64,000 nucleotides of DNA from Antitrichia curtipendula (lineage: Eukaryota; Streptophyta; Bryopsida; Hypnales; Leucodontaceae), in contig OX579639.1 of the NCBI GenBank assembly GCA_951230915.1, forward strand, positions 21,886,001 through 21,950,000, given 5' to 3'. The position numbers were made by a program, and so were the translations under genes. Under the pieces are notes generated by a model, which was given only the letters and a program-made list of their open reading frames with translations, searched no databases and had not been told where the DNA came from. Shown here one piece after another: positions 10,791 to 22,938 of the stretch (its first letter is position 1; every line of letters starts with the position of its first letter).

Positions 10791-12009
10791 GAGCTAACAC
10801 CACCTAATTGTGACCTCTTTCTAAAACTAACCCTTACAAATTTTTGCCTAATTAAAAATACATAGCCTCCATTCATGAGAGTTTAGGGGCATATATAGAT
10901 ACAGATGCTATTAGGACTTTAAAATTCATACTTTATTCATACAACGTCCAAAAAATGCATTCTAAAAGAATGTACAAACTCCTTTTGATTGCCAACAAGA
11001 TCATATATAAAGTTTTTCAACGTAATAATGGAAATCATGTTGAATTGATTATTTGGTCGCCTTTGGGTGTAACTTATTGAAGAGAAGATTGAGTGTCCAA
11101 TACATTGTCATTATTCACTATATTCATTATTAATATATTTTTGTTAGAATAGTTTATTCTACTTGTCTTCTGCAAATTTATGATATATTACTATTCATTA
11201 TCTAAAAATATTCACTATCTAAAAGTATTCACTATCTATGGGAGGCACCCCATTTTTTATTAGTCCTCCATTTTGGTAATGTAGTTTGTCAATCTCTTTC
11301 CGTGCATAAATAGATGAATAGTAATAAATTATGGCACAATTCTCAATGTTGCAACCAACCCTTGTTGGATTTTGCATCTAGCCCTTGGTCGGAAATAGAA
11401 AGGTCTAAGTATGTGATCCATACGGGTTGAACATAATCTTTAGCTTAAAAATTCAAAATAATTATGTTTTAAGAAAGAAAAATCTGAAAAAATATGGAAA
11501 CCTTCCAAACTCTATTTTTGCACACAAGAAAACTTCCCCACTATAGAAACCCGCCCTGCAAATACGTGTAATTGTTTATCCCTAAAAGGGCCTGAAAGCC
11601 CTTTGTAGACGTATAATATATTATAAATACCGTGGTATTTAACTAGAAAGGCATTGATCAAATACTATTCAGTAGAAAGTAAATTAATGATCATGGTAGT
11701 ATATAGACAACAATGCATCATGATTCATATAGTAAGCCACAATCGAAGAGTTTCAAGGCTAAATATGGTTTGTATAGAGGGATCCCAAGGGCCTTACAAA
11801 GGTTCAGTGGTCATTAATGGGTTGCCTCTCTTATGTATTGCAAAAAATAATTGATTTCATTTGTATCAAAAACAAAAAACTACTCCGTCATTGATAGCAA
11901 CTAAGCTTAAATATCTTTAGCGACTGCTGTAACTGAACTTAACTTAGTTCTATTTGACAACAAATAATCACATTCCCAGCAGACAGCACGCCACTCAACT
12001 GCAACCAAT

Positions 12010-12430
12010 GTTCACAAGATCTTTGATACCGTGTGACATCATCTACTTTGAATAAGCCAAATATACTCATTGGAAGTCAAAGTATTGTAGAAGATCTCCC
12101 CTTTTTTTTGACACAAGTAAAGGATAACTTTATTGCAAGAATAAAAATAAGAAGAACCCCAGCTGCATACAGCGGGGGGGGGGGGGGGGGCAAGCGACAA
12201 GGAAACAAGCGACAAAATCAAAGTACAAATACAACAAGACGCCACACAGGAAGGCGGGACGCCCTCCAGGATGCCACCGCTCAAGGCGGTTCAAAAATGA
12301 ACCCACCATGATAAGATCTCCCCTTTTCACCCCTAATATTGAGGATGAATAGTTGCACTTCTGTCTTACAAGGAAAGATTCTTTGTCATTCATTGGACGC
12401 AAAATGTCTTTGTCGACGTTTAAGGGTTAA
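12010..12430 (+). repeat. Family B copy 2, split by a retroposed insert
   Basis: The left part (12010-12105) and right part (12313-12430) join into one continuous B unit once the insert at 12106-12312 is removed. The unit ends GTTTAAGGGTTAA and runs directly into copy 3, so copies 2 and 3 are a tandem pair. Confidence 0.75.
12106..12312 (-). mobile_element. Retroposed fragment with 15-bp target-site duplication
   Basis: Identical AAGATCTCCCCTTTT flanks lie at 12091-12105 and 12313-12327. Read on the minus strand, the 207-bp insert ends with an AATAAA signal (12134-12129), then about 20 bases further a short poly(A). These are hallmarks of target-primed reverse transcription by an L1-type machinery. 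The insert also contains a run of 17 G (12174-12190, C on the minus strand). There is no ORF. It could be a 5'-truncated LINE 3' end, a SINE or an mRNA 3'-UTR fragment; I cannot tell which from one copy. Confidence 0.85.
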
Positions 12431-12646
12431 ACAATGGGCTCATAACTGTGGAAATCATCTGTTTTGACACCGTGTAAATTGTTGGATAAAAATAATGCAA
12501 AAGCACTCATTGGAAGTCAAACTACTATAGATGATATTCCCTTTTCCCACAAAATTGGGAGGAGGAACAATTGCACTTCTGTCCTACACAAAAGATTCTC
12601 TTATCATTCATTGGCCGCAAAATGTTCACCTCAACGTTTAAGGGTT
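12431..12646 (+). repeat. Family B copy 3, uninterrupted
   Basis: Complete unit from just after GGGTTAA of copy 2 to its own GTTTAAGGGTTAA. It shares ACCGTGTAAAT, AAAGCACTCATTGGAAGTCAA, TTGCACTTCTGTCC and TCATTCATTGG with the neighbouring copy, and its uninterrupted sequence shows what copy 2 looked like before the insertion. Confidence 0.7.
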
Positions 12647-13084
12647 AAGAACGTGAAAATCATTATTATCAAGCATAACATTTAGTAGCCTTCAAGGAGG
12701 CTGCCTTTTCATCTCTAGGAGACTCATCCACAAAAGACATCCACATGGGGAATTAAAATAAGCTCTGATACTGGGTACCAAAGTCGTGGCAATAGGTTTA
12801 TGGTGTACTCTATGTTTTTTGCTAAATCTTTGACCAAACAAACAAATTGTCAAAGAAATGTTAAGATGATTTGCCAAAAATCTTTTGAATCAAATATCAA
12901 TGTCATTTAACCTTTTGCCATCAATTTTTTTTGGATGGCCCAAGAATGGAATGATTCAATAATGTTTGTAAGAATGATGGTTGGAGATGTAATCTTTACA
13001 TTGAAATTGGTTGTCCACCATGAATTCGCAAAGAATATGGGATGATTTGAAAATGAAAGCTTGACCGCTCATTGTTAAAATATA

Positions 13085-13455
13085 AAAATTATGTTTGATG
13101 TAGAATTTCAGACTTCATATCTTTTTTCAAACAAAAATGAACTAAAAATGGTGAAAAATCTATCTAAGTTTCATTTCCAAAAATCCGTTTGCTATTTCAA
13201 GCCTCCAATAAAAAATTATAGATAAAATTCAAAGACGATGTTTGAAAATGTAAAAAAATATGTCCTTTCCAACCCCTCTTTGAAATTTGTCCTTCACTTT
13301 TGATTGGAGGCTTGAAATAGCAAACGGATTTTTGGAAATGAAACTTAGATAGATTTCTCAACTTTTTTAGTTAAAAGTTAAAAATTAATTCTACTATGCC
13401 TAAATGAGGTTCAAATTCCTATTTTAATTTGACTTAACTATGAGCATTAGAGCTC
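13085..13455. mobile_element. Snap-back palindromic element, family D copy 1
   Basis: Long inverted arms converge on a short centre: TCATTTCCAAAAATCCG on the left is matched by CGGATTTTTGGAAATGA on the right, and the pairing extends outwards through TCTATCTAAGT and ACTTAGATAGA. The arms are about 100 bp or longer. A diverged copy is at 45918-46245. Transcription through it would give a long hairpin RNA. Confidence 0.75.
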
Positions 13456-13814
13456 CTACTAGTTTTAATTTACATATCCCACATTGTTTGTCTTACCTTC
13501 TACCACCCCATGTGTATATAAATAAAAAAACGTATTTTTATTAAAGAAGTCTCTAATCATGAATTAATTTTTCAACAAAGTGTAGTAATATAATTGTTGA
13601 AGTCTTTAATTTCAAAGAACTATATGTTTTATTTGAAATTTGAAATTTTTATTGGTAGTGACCTAGTTTGTAGTTGCAATAAGGTACCAACTTCTGCACT
13701 TCATTTCTCTAACACATTTTGACGCGTGTATGTGTAGTTACCAATGTGGTGTGGAATATTCCACATCATTTTGTTTAGGGGAGGCTGTACCATTGACTGG
13801 TATTGAATATTATG

Positions 13815-14474
13815 AGGTAGAACTACCCATGACCATATCAATTTGCTTTCTAGATACTTTGGAGAAGCTATTTATCGACTCTTGTATTTTTTACAGATTA
13901 AAAAGGTTTGAGAGAAGGCAATTGCAAGAATAATGAAGACATTCCAACAAGAAGTGAATTTTTGTGATTTTTCAAAGCTAAAAAGTTAATTAGTAAATTG
14001 ACTCTTATTGAAGCATGAGTAGAGATGGGCTTATTTGAAGGTGGGCTAATATGTCTGCTCCCCAAGTGCATTGCCATCATAATAAAGGGTTGTAAAGATT
14101 GTAGTAATAGATGGACTAGTAACGCAGTTGGGAGGCATTAGATGGGATTCTGGGGGGCTAGAGGGCCGTTTCAGCGTCATTCCTAGCCCCGTTCCCCGGG
14201 ACCCCCATCGAACGCGCCAGCATTTCTTTTTCTTTTTCAAAAAACAAAAACAAAAACTTTTAAGTCCTTAAAATGAAAAACAAAGTCAATTTTTTTTTTT
14301 TTTTCAAAAACTCTAACCTGGCAGTCGCTTGGCCAGGTCAGCACAAGCGGGGAACGGCGGGTATTGGCGGATTTCGACTGGAGAACTCACAGCCTTCCCT
14401 GATGGCTGAATCCCATCTAATGATTTTGTAGGTGATGGAATTGGGTGGATGATGGGTATTGGGCAGTTCTACCT
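13815..14474. mobile_element. MITE-like element, family M copy 2, carrying a GC-rich interior
   Basis: The left end is AGGTAGAACTACCCATGACC and the right end GGGCAGTTCTACCT|TA. The flanks carry TA on the right and a decayed TA on the left. It is 660 bp. Unlike copy 1, the interior holds two GC-rich blocks (about 14110-14225 and 14316-14390), separated by A- and T-tracts, probably an insertion within the element. No protein is recognisable. Confidence 0.6.
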
Positions 14475-14558
14475 TATAAATTTACAAATCTCACTTCCAG
14501 TCCCTACTCCTTAGCCATAAATCACCAAGCTGGAAGTGAGGCATTGAATACCAGAATA

Positions 14559-15031
14559 AGGTAAATCAACCCATGACGATCAAATGACCCATGACAGACA
14601 CCTAGGGAATGACCCATCATGGTATTTTTTCCAGTATACAAGATTTGGGCCACCATCAATGTCTTACATGACAATGATGGAGTGATTAGTAACCTCTTTA
14701 GGAGCTCCCCAACTTTATAGTGTGAATTTTTTGTGAAATTTGATTTTTTAGTTCTTTCATGTTAGAAACTATTATAATTGCTTTAGGTGAGTGAGATGAG
14801 CATTATGGATTCGAATTTTGTTGGTTTTGAGGTAGTCTACAAACTCTTTTGGATTATGAAGTACTTAACACTTCAAAAATTGATAGCTAATTCATACATT
14901 GTCAGAAAAATATAATTCCAATTGCTCTTGTTGTTTCTCACACTTGTCTTTATGTGGGAAAAAAACTGAAAAATTTCAGTAGCACCATGATTCCAAACAC
15001 CTAATATTGACCGTCATGGATTGTTTTACCT
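14559..15031. mobile_element. MITE, family E copy 2
   Basis: Intact ends TA|AGGTAAATCAACCCATGAC and GTCATGGATTGTTTTACCT|TA match in inverted orientation at 17 of 19 positions, with TA on both flanks. It is 473 bp and non-coding. This is the best preserved copy of the family and defines its ends. Confidence 0.8.
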
Positions 15032-15321
15032 TACTATTTGCCTGCCAGCATTCGAGGTGAAGAAGTACGGCGACTTGACTTTAGGCTGTTGATTTTCGGG
15101 AAATCCGGGTGTACCTTCATTTTGTCCCACCATTGAAATTGTTGATCGCATTGGGCAAATTGTTTTCAGGTTTCAGGGCAGTCGGGCATATTTTTGTTTA
15201 TGTTGGGCACATGGGTTTTTTCAATCCTCGTAGTTGCTATCAATCACATTGAGCGCCACGCCCAAGTACCGCTCTAGTTGAAGAAGGTGTCGGCCATCCC
15301 TGCCTACCATGGGAAATTTCA

Positions 15322-15778
15322 TAAACTCCTAAAGATCTAAGACCTCTTTTCCATAAATAAAAAAAACTAACTCAAAATTGTCATTTTTATAGAAAAGAGT
15401 AAAAGAAATTCAAAGTTTTTTTTTTTGCATATCTAATTGTAGGATCTTGTACTAGACTAGTATAAGAATGTGTGGAAGAAATTTCACAAACTTTGACCAT
15501 GTAGACTACAAGATATATGCATTTAAAGTGAAGGAAACATTTTTTTTTGCACCTTGTTCAATTACATTTTTTGGCTTTGAACCTTCATAACTTATCATTT
15601 TTGCTCTATTGATTTTGAATTTCTAATTTTAAATGATAAATAATTAAGTTGAGGATCTTAAAAAAAATTCAAAAACACACACTTAGTTTTGACTCATTAA
15701 AAAATTATTAAGTAGAAGTAGGTTCAAGATTGAAGGAAAAATTAAATTGTTAATAGCTCTAAGATGGAATTACAACAC
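15322..15778 (-). mobile_element. Truncated family A element, reverse orientation
   Basis: Starts with a degenerate terminus ATAAACTCCTAAAG. It then follows the reverse complement of the right half of the 4796 copy (CTCAAAATTGTCATTT) and breaks off after TTAATAGCTCTAAGA, where the repeat I1 begins. The second terminus is missing. Confidence 0.55.
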
Positions 15779-16345
15779 ACACAATGCCAATGCACTGAAA
15801 AGAGGCTGTCAGCTCTTTTCAATGCATTAGTTCCTCCCCCCTTTTCTCAAAAAAATCACAAACCGTTGATTTAAAAAAACAGCAAAATGTTTCCCCTCCA
15901 AGAAGCCGTTGATTTCTCAAAAAATCACAAGCCCTTGATCTTTGTGAGATTCAATCCAAGCTGTCCAAATATGAATCCAAAATACAATACTGAATACGGA
16001 TATGATATAAATATGGAATGGATACGGATACAAGATACGACTTCAATATATTGTACGGTACATAACTAACATAAGATACGATTAAATGCAAAATATGAAA
16101 TACAGGATATGTCCCATATCAATTGTCACCCCACTCCCACTTGGAAACTACAAAGCGGGGAGGGGGTTCTTGAAAAAAATTAAATTTAAATTAAATTTAA
16201 ATTAAATTAATTAATTTAAATACAAAAGAAGGGGGAGGATATAAAAAAATTTATTAATTTAAATACAAGGGGGGGAGGGTATGTGTTTCAGTACATTGTG
16301 ACCCAGTTTGTCACAATCAATGCACTGAAAAGTGGTTGTACCAGC
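15779..16345. repeat. Repeat I copy 1 with degenerate GATACG array
   Basis: Contains a hairpin (ACTGAAAAGAGGCTG...CAGCTCTTTTCAATG) and a degenerate array of GGATACGATAT-like units (about 15968-16115). A G-rich tract, a TTAAATTAAATT-type array, and a second ATGCACTGAAAAG motif follow at the right edge. A related block occurs at 18425-18955. Confidence 0.55.
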
Positions 16346-16391
16346 CAGCCAGACACTAATCTCAACAATGAGATTGTTCTAGCAAGAGATC

Positions 16392-17314
16392 TTAACCCCT
16401 AAAGTTCTATGACTATGTTTTCACCAAAAACTGCCATTTTTAGTACAAGTACCAAATTTTTGAAAAAAAACTTTTTTGACACATGTAACCGTTGGATCTT
16501 ATAGTAAACTAGTTTTAGAAGATGTCGAAAAAATCTCAGAATTTTCCACCATGCGGATTGGAAGATATTAGCATTTGAATTGGCAAAATTTTTTTTTCTG
16601 TCCCTGCGAAAAACAGGGCAGCTGCACTTCACAAGGTCACATTTGTATGAAAAAATGTCCAAAATGGTGGTGCATCTTTGAATTCTTTTTCCTAAACAAG
16701 TTCTCTACATGCTTAAAAATTTTCAAATCATTTGATATTGTACAACATATACAAAAAAAATAGTAAGTAGAAAGAAGTAGAGAATGATCCAAAATACTAA
16801 ATTGTTAAGAATTTAATTATGGAATTGAAAAATGTAAATCCCAACGGTTGTAATGTTGTAATAAACAATCCACATCTTATGAAATTTTATTTTTTCAAAA
16901 AATATTAAAAATTGAGTTAAATAAACAACTTCAAAGTTTATTTCACAATAGAGAATCTATAACTGCCCGCAAACTAAAAATCCTCATAACTTTTGATTCA
17001 TTGGTCAAAATGAAATGATTCAAAGCTTTCCACATATATGTAACTCTAGAAAACCAATTTCAAATTTTTATTTTTGAAAAAAGTGATTTTTTCTGATCTG
17101 CCCAGACTGCCCAGTTACGAAAAAAAGTAACATATTTGGCTATAACTTTTGAATCCTATTTCCAAATGTCATGAAATTTAGTGCATATGAAAGGTACTCC
17201 TCACGCCCACCTTCTACTAAAATTTCAGCCAAAAATATGAAAATCTCCAGTCACAAGTACCTGCCCAAATTTTTTATACTGCCAAAAACCGCATGCTGGT
17301 CCTTTAGGGGTTAA
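16392..17314 (+). mobile_element. TTAA-flanked element, family A copy 2
   Basis: Intact ends TTAA-CCCCTAAAG and CTTTAGGGG-TTAA are perfect inverted repeats with TTAA on each flank. It is 923 bp. It aligns over its whole length, in inverted orientation, with 50220-51154. The 88- and 62-codon ORFs inside it mirror ones in that copy because the DNA is similar; they lack protein-like features. The interior is built from related subunits (repeated ATAACTTTTGA(A/T)TC blocks). Confidence 0.85.
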
Positions 17315-17740
17315 CCTCGTGAGTGTTTTTTTTAAGATTGTGAAAATTGAGGTTAGAAATGAATCCTACAAGTTATTTATTCAAAAAGAAGCTTTGATTG
17401 CCCCCAAAACAAGATTGTCCATACCTTTCACATAACAAATCCAAATGGAATAAATCAAAGCTTCCCATGTACATACAAACAAAGTTTATACAAAACAAAT
17501 CTTTTAATTTTCTTACTTTAATTTTTTATGAAGTTTTTTTTCTGCCCGCCAAAGTAGAAAAAGTTTTTTTTGTGCCATAACTTTTGAAATAAAAAATATA
17601 GTATTGGAAAGCTAACGTGTTTTTCTATTTTCACAAAAAAATTCAGAAAATCACAACAAATATTGAGACCATAGGAGCCTGCCCAAAATCCATTTAGTTC
17701 CCCAAGGAGACAATGGGACTTTAGGGGGGGGTAAAATGGC
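17315..17740 (-). mobile_element. Partial family A element abutting copy 2
   Basis: The right edge, GGAGACAATGGGACTTTAGGGG, is the reverse complement of the 4796-type left terminus (CCATTGTCC, then a GGGCAGG-like motif further in). Its left border coincides with the TTAA of the previous element. It is therefore either a truncated neighbour or the remnant of an element into which copy 2 inserted. Confidence 0.55.
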
Positions 17741-18424
17741 ACCATTCTACAACTTTGGCAGTTTTTACGGTTCAAACTATGCGGTCTAAAATCTACATTT
17801 GTCCTAGATGACACTTTTATAGTTTAGACTATGTGGTCTAATATCTATATATACTAGTCCTAGATTTTTGAAACCTATTAAAAGTCCAAAATTTTTTTAA
17901 TCTAAACTTGTCCTAGATGGCATTGTTCATACCAGGTAGTTCAAAAATGGCATACAGAATACCACCATTTTAATGAAACTCCCCCATTACCGCAGTCTTC
18001 AAAAGCCAAATTGCTATGAAGTACTTACCACAATACAACTTACAACAATACACACAATCTTGCCAACCAACTTGATTTTAACAAACATATAAAAATTTCA
18101 CACACTATTTACACAAACATAATAATTACCATACATCACACAAAAACTTCGGCAAAACTAAACAATTTCATGATCCATTGAAAGCTGATGCATACGATAT
18201 CGACACCCCACATGATGACGTTCCACAATATAATCCTAAAAGTCAAGAAGTAGAGTGATTGATTTCACTTTCTCACCAGCTGCTCCTTCTCCGCTCAAAG
18301 TTTCCAATGGATAAAGGTGACTCATGAGCACTACTACATTTATGCCCCCAATCATTATAAAATATGAGAGTCATCATTTTAGAGCAACTATCATGCAATG
18401 TAGAAAGGAGTTCTATCAAGGCAA

Positions 18425-18955
18425 AACTGGGGAGACAATGTAACGAAAAGATGCGTCATGTTTATTTCCTCCCCCTGTCTGAAAAATTGATTTAAAAAAA
18501 AATATATATCCTCCTCCTCCTGATGCCGTTGATCTTGAAAAACAACCTTTGGATACTGATATGGATACGATATATGAATGTACGGATACGATATAGATAC
18601 AGGTGATGTACTAATATTGTATAGATATATTGATACAATATAGATATGATACAAATATATATATTGTATGGATGTAGATACAATACGGATACAAGATACA
18701 AATATGGGTACGGGTAAGGGATATGGGATATATCCTATATTAAATGCCACCCCTACCCCCATCTGAAAATTCCAAAGGAGTGGGATGGGGAGGTAAAAAA
18801 TTAAATTAATTAAATTAAATTATTTTTTGAGTTCATTGAGAGATTATGAAATTTTTTAATTTAATTTTAAAAAGAATTTGAACTTATTGAGGGATAAAAT
18901 TTATTTTATTTTAGAGCTCATTGTGACAGTTTGTCACAATGACAATGAGCTCAAA
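18425..18955. repeat. Repeat I copy 2 with GATACGATAT-type array
   Basis: The array at about 18545-18730 consists of degenerate GGATACGATATA/GGATACAATATA units. As in copy 1 it is followed by ATGCCACCCCTACCCCCA, a G-rich tract, a TTAAATTAAAT array and a TTGTGACAGTTTGTCACAA palindrome. Confidence 0.6.
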
Positions 18956-20425
18956 AGATGCAGCAACTGCATGAACGTTAATTTCGTCAAAACCGGGGAG
19001 ACAAAGCAAGAGCTCAACTACAGAAACCCCACCACCAATCCTCAGTCGCAAAACTGCAGTTATAAATTAGTATGAGCCTGGCAAGTAGCCACTTCCAACA
19101 TCACAACCTGACCCCAAGTGCTTCACAGTCAACTGTGATCAGAGTTCTATCCATCTCCACATTTGCATCAGCTCTGACTTTTGAGAGAGAATTCTGAGTT
19201 TTGTACTTTTGTAGTAGCACCATCATGCAGCTGCACTTCGTCTCCCTCACGAGAACAACTCTGAATGATGATGATGCAACCCCAGAAGAAGCTCGCCACC
19301 AGCTTGGTACAAAAACTTGACGCAAAAACTTGGGGCTGCGATTTCCGTCTGTTTAGGGTTTTGTTGACTGCACCGTTTGGGCACCAAATCTTTTCAATCC
19401 ATAAGAGATATTGCTGTGTTTTCTTTTCTAATATGATCTCTAACATGTCTAATTTGATTTTGTACAGTTACAATTAAAAAATAATTGGTATAACTTATCA
19501 AAATGTTGGCTTTTTTTTCTTCAATTTAGAGCAAATTTCTAGAAGCTCGAGAAAATCCAGGGTCATTTTGGGGTTAAGCCTGACCTGGTTTACTACGGTA
19601 TCTGCACACCCACTCTACCCGACCCTCAACTATGGCCTGGCATACATAATCATGATATTGCTGTTCGAAATGGGAGTGCAAACAAGCTAAGGAACTCCTT
19701 ACATGCTCGCCCGGTGGACAAGTTTACAGCTAATTCAAGCAAGAAGACAAAAACAACTTCACTAATTGTCTTGCTAGGGTGGACAAGCGGGAAAGGGGGA
19801 GTTGAAGTTTCACCAATATCAGGGGACAACCTCATATCAGAGACTAGAGTATCTAATACATGTGAATTTTTTTGTGTGTTTCTTTCCCCACCCACCGGGT
19901 CCACATGAAAGTGTAATGGCTATTTTTCCTTGTATCACCCACTGTGCAATTCCCCCGATACATGTAAGTAGGTCCTAGCAAGTGGCCACAAAAAATAGAA
20001 GTCAGATGTTGGCAATCCTAAACCTAGAATTCGTAACATTGAAGTTTCCAAATTGTGATTGTTGACCCCTTGAACTGCAAATGACCAAATGGACAAATAG
20101 TATTCCATAATAAGGTATATAGCACACCCTATTTGTGTCACTAACTATTTGTGCCTTCCTTGTGGACCTCTTGTTTGTGCTACAAAACTATCCTACAATC
20201 AATTTTTAACCGGCGTGCACTTTTTGGTTGGGAATTTTTGGTTTAAGTCATTTTGGTGGCCAAATAAGGTGAATTGCCAATTTGGGATCATTGAAAGGTT
20301 TTTTTAGGGGATATAGGGTGATAATTAATCAATAACATTGGATCCACCATGGGCAACAAAGTAGTGCTTTTGGTGTCTAACAATGGTAGTCATAGAATTC
20401 AGTACTAGCGTATTCAATTTCATCT
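18956..20425. other. Higher-complexity intergenic stretch, possible gene remnants
   Basis: Less AT-biased than the surrounding repeats. The plus frame at about 18970-19074 reads NVNFVKTGETKQELNYRN before a TGA and looks more protein-like than chance, but I do not recognise it and find no partner exons. Nothing else supportable is visible. Confidence 0.25.
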
Positions 20426-20431
20426 TCATTT

Positions 20432-21336
20432 ATTCCTTGAAGTCCCATTGTCCCCTCTAGGAACAAATTTAAATGGAAGTTTAGGCAAGTTTCCATGATC
20501 TCAATTTTTGACTAATTTAAATTTATTTTTTTAAGATAGAAAAATATACTAGCTTTGTTGGGATATAGCTTATTTCAATTGGTGCATGGGATCAAAAACA
20601 ATGTTAGCCAAACCACAAATTTGAACTCATCAAGGAGCAAAACAAATCTACAAATGTTTTAAACAAAAATTTAAAGAATTTATTTCTTATAGATCATATT
20701 TTTTCTGCATGGATTTTTTTAATTCATTCCACTTGGATTAGTGATGTATAAGTTTTTGAGTTTCTTGTTTTCTTGACAATCATAGCATCTTTTGAAAAAA
20801 AAACATATTGGATCCAATTTTTAACTCAATTTTCCAAAAAAATTTATGGAAGGATTACTATACTTGCTAGAATAATTTTAGAATATCATTTGCATTAATG
20901 TGTTTCAATTTCACCTTAGAACTAATACAAATTTTTTTTTTCTAAAATCTTGTACCTACTTCTATTTAACAATTTTGTATAGAATGAAAATCATGTTAAG
21001 TTTTTTCTCTAGACTTTCAAATCAATTATTTAACATGAAATAATTCAATTCAAAATTTATAGTGCCAAAAAACTAAACAAAGAAGAATCAAAGTCTTACA
21101 ATCTAAACACACAAGCTGCTAAAATACTTGTTTTCTTTCTTCAAATGAAAATGTCCTGCAATCCATACAATCAAAATATCTAAAATTTATTTCACAAATT
21201 TTTATAACATTCTACTTCAAAATCCTACAATTAAATATGCAAAAAGAAGAATTTAAACTTTCTTTGCTTTTTATAATAGAAATGGTAGTTTTGAATGTTT
21301 TTTTATGAGAAAAAGGCCTTGAAACTATAGGATTAA
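20432..21336 (+). mobile_element. Degenerate family A element
   Basis: The left end, GAAGTCCCATTGTCC, and right end, AAGGCCTTGAAACTATAGGATTAA, correspond to the ends of the 4796 copy but with several mismatches. The length, about 905 bp, also agrees. An old copy. Confidence 0.55.
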
Positions 21337-22938
21337 CTGTATGAATAAGATCTATGGATCATACTTTACAATTTTGGTTTGAAAGTCATCATTTATCTTA
21401 TAACATTGCTCCAAGTCTCCAACCAATTATCAATGAATGACTTTGAGGAAGTTTGATGTTCATCCAATTGTTTTAGAAGTAGGTACTTAAACACATATTT
21501 TATTAACTGTATTATGGTGTTCTTTATTTTTCTAAATATAAAGATGCTCAAGTCACAACATAGTGTATTTTGACATCTTCTACATCTTTTTGATGTGAAC
21601 TAATCTCAACAACACAAAAGTCAAATTAAGCAATCTGAAATTCCAAAGTATCAACCGAAGATCACCAATTTTGTTTTTTTATTGTAGCTTTTGAGTTTCT
21701 GGCAGCATGTTATTGGATTAAATTTGGAGGGATGTTAGGATATTTGCTCCCTTTTGAAATGGCAAAATTTTGCCCCCCCCCCTCCAAAGCGTCTTAGACC
21801 ACTACATCAATGCACTTGGAACTACACTACAAATGACTCAACATAAAAAAGAAACCACAAATGCAACCATGTCTATGAAATTATTAGTTTCCGTTGCTCA
21901 CCCATCTTCTTATCTTATAATATTCTTGTCTTCTAGTTTCTGAAGCAGACATTATTTTGAACGTTTTTAATGTTATTCAATCTTGGAATATGTACAAGTA
22001 GGACGTGTCTTAGTGCATTCTTAGTTAGTGCATAATGGAGTTTGTAGGTGAGTCCAATTTGAAGGATGTTCTCTGCAAAGTAGTGTTGGAAGTTGACATC
22101 TGTTAGATTGCCATTCATTACACCTCTCTACATTCATAAACCTCTCAAGTGTCCAATGCATGTTTATCAAATTTCAAACCCTTCTAAACTCATTCCAATC
22201 AAATTGTCTCCCAAAACGTGATCCATAGAAACTGACCATAGAAATCAATAGTAGAGATAGTCCGGAGCTACAGAAAAATGGACAAATGTTTTGACCGTAT
22301 CATTGAAAAGATTATAATAGTCAAATATGGCAACCTTCTAGTTAAGGGAGGCTAGATTTGAGGTGTTGGGACTCTCAAAGGTTAATGCATAATTCCAAAC
22401 ACCATGCACTAAGAGAGATTCTACATGTACTTATAACTTAAAACATCAATTTTGTTAATTTGGCGATATTCCATTGCTTAAGCACGATTTAGAAAGTGCA
22501 GTATAAACCCAAAATCTATACCAGTTGTGAAATTAGACCTTGATGATGATGTAATTCATAATTTTTTTGGCTATGCAAAAATCACCCATTTTTACCAAAT
22601 TGACGTATAAAGAACAGCAAGCTAAGGAAATGAAAATGCAATTGGAAAATCATGAGAATAGCCTATTGTAAATAACACTGCATCAGGAACAAAATCCATT
22701 TGGAAAAGCAAGGAATCATTTCACCATAAACCACAAGTAAAAACATCCTTTTCAGAAGCTAAAGCTTGACAGATCTGATGCAAGTTGTCCATGAGCAGAT
22801 GGACTTGCTGGTTTTTACAACATATCCAGCTATAAAACAAATTAAAGAATTTCCTAATCAAAATCAAACCAAATTTTGGTGCCTCAGTTTGAGGTTCATG
22901 GTAAGAAACTAGAGTTTTTCAATGTCTAAGTTGATGGA

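Noticed and set aside
16399..16662. 87-codon ORF that appears conserved with one at 50901-51125
   Set aside because: The similarity is explained by the DNA repeat. Other frames of the same element are conserved equally, and the products are lysine/phenylalanine-rich low-complexity peptides.
18391..18762. 123-codon ORF rich in Tyr, Ile and Ser
   Set aside because: Translation of the degenerate GATACGATAT array; a repeat artefact.
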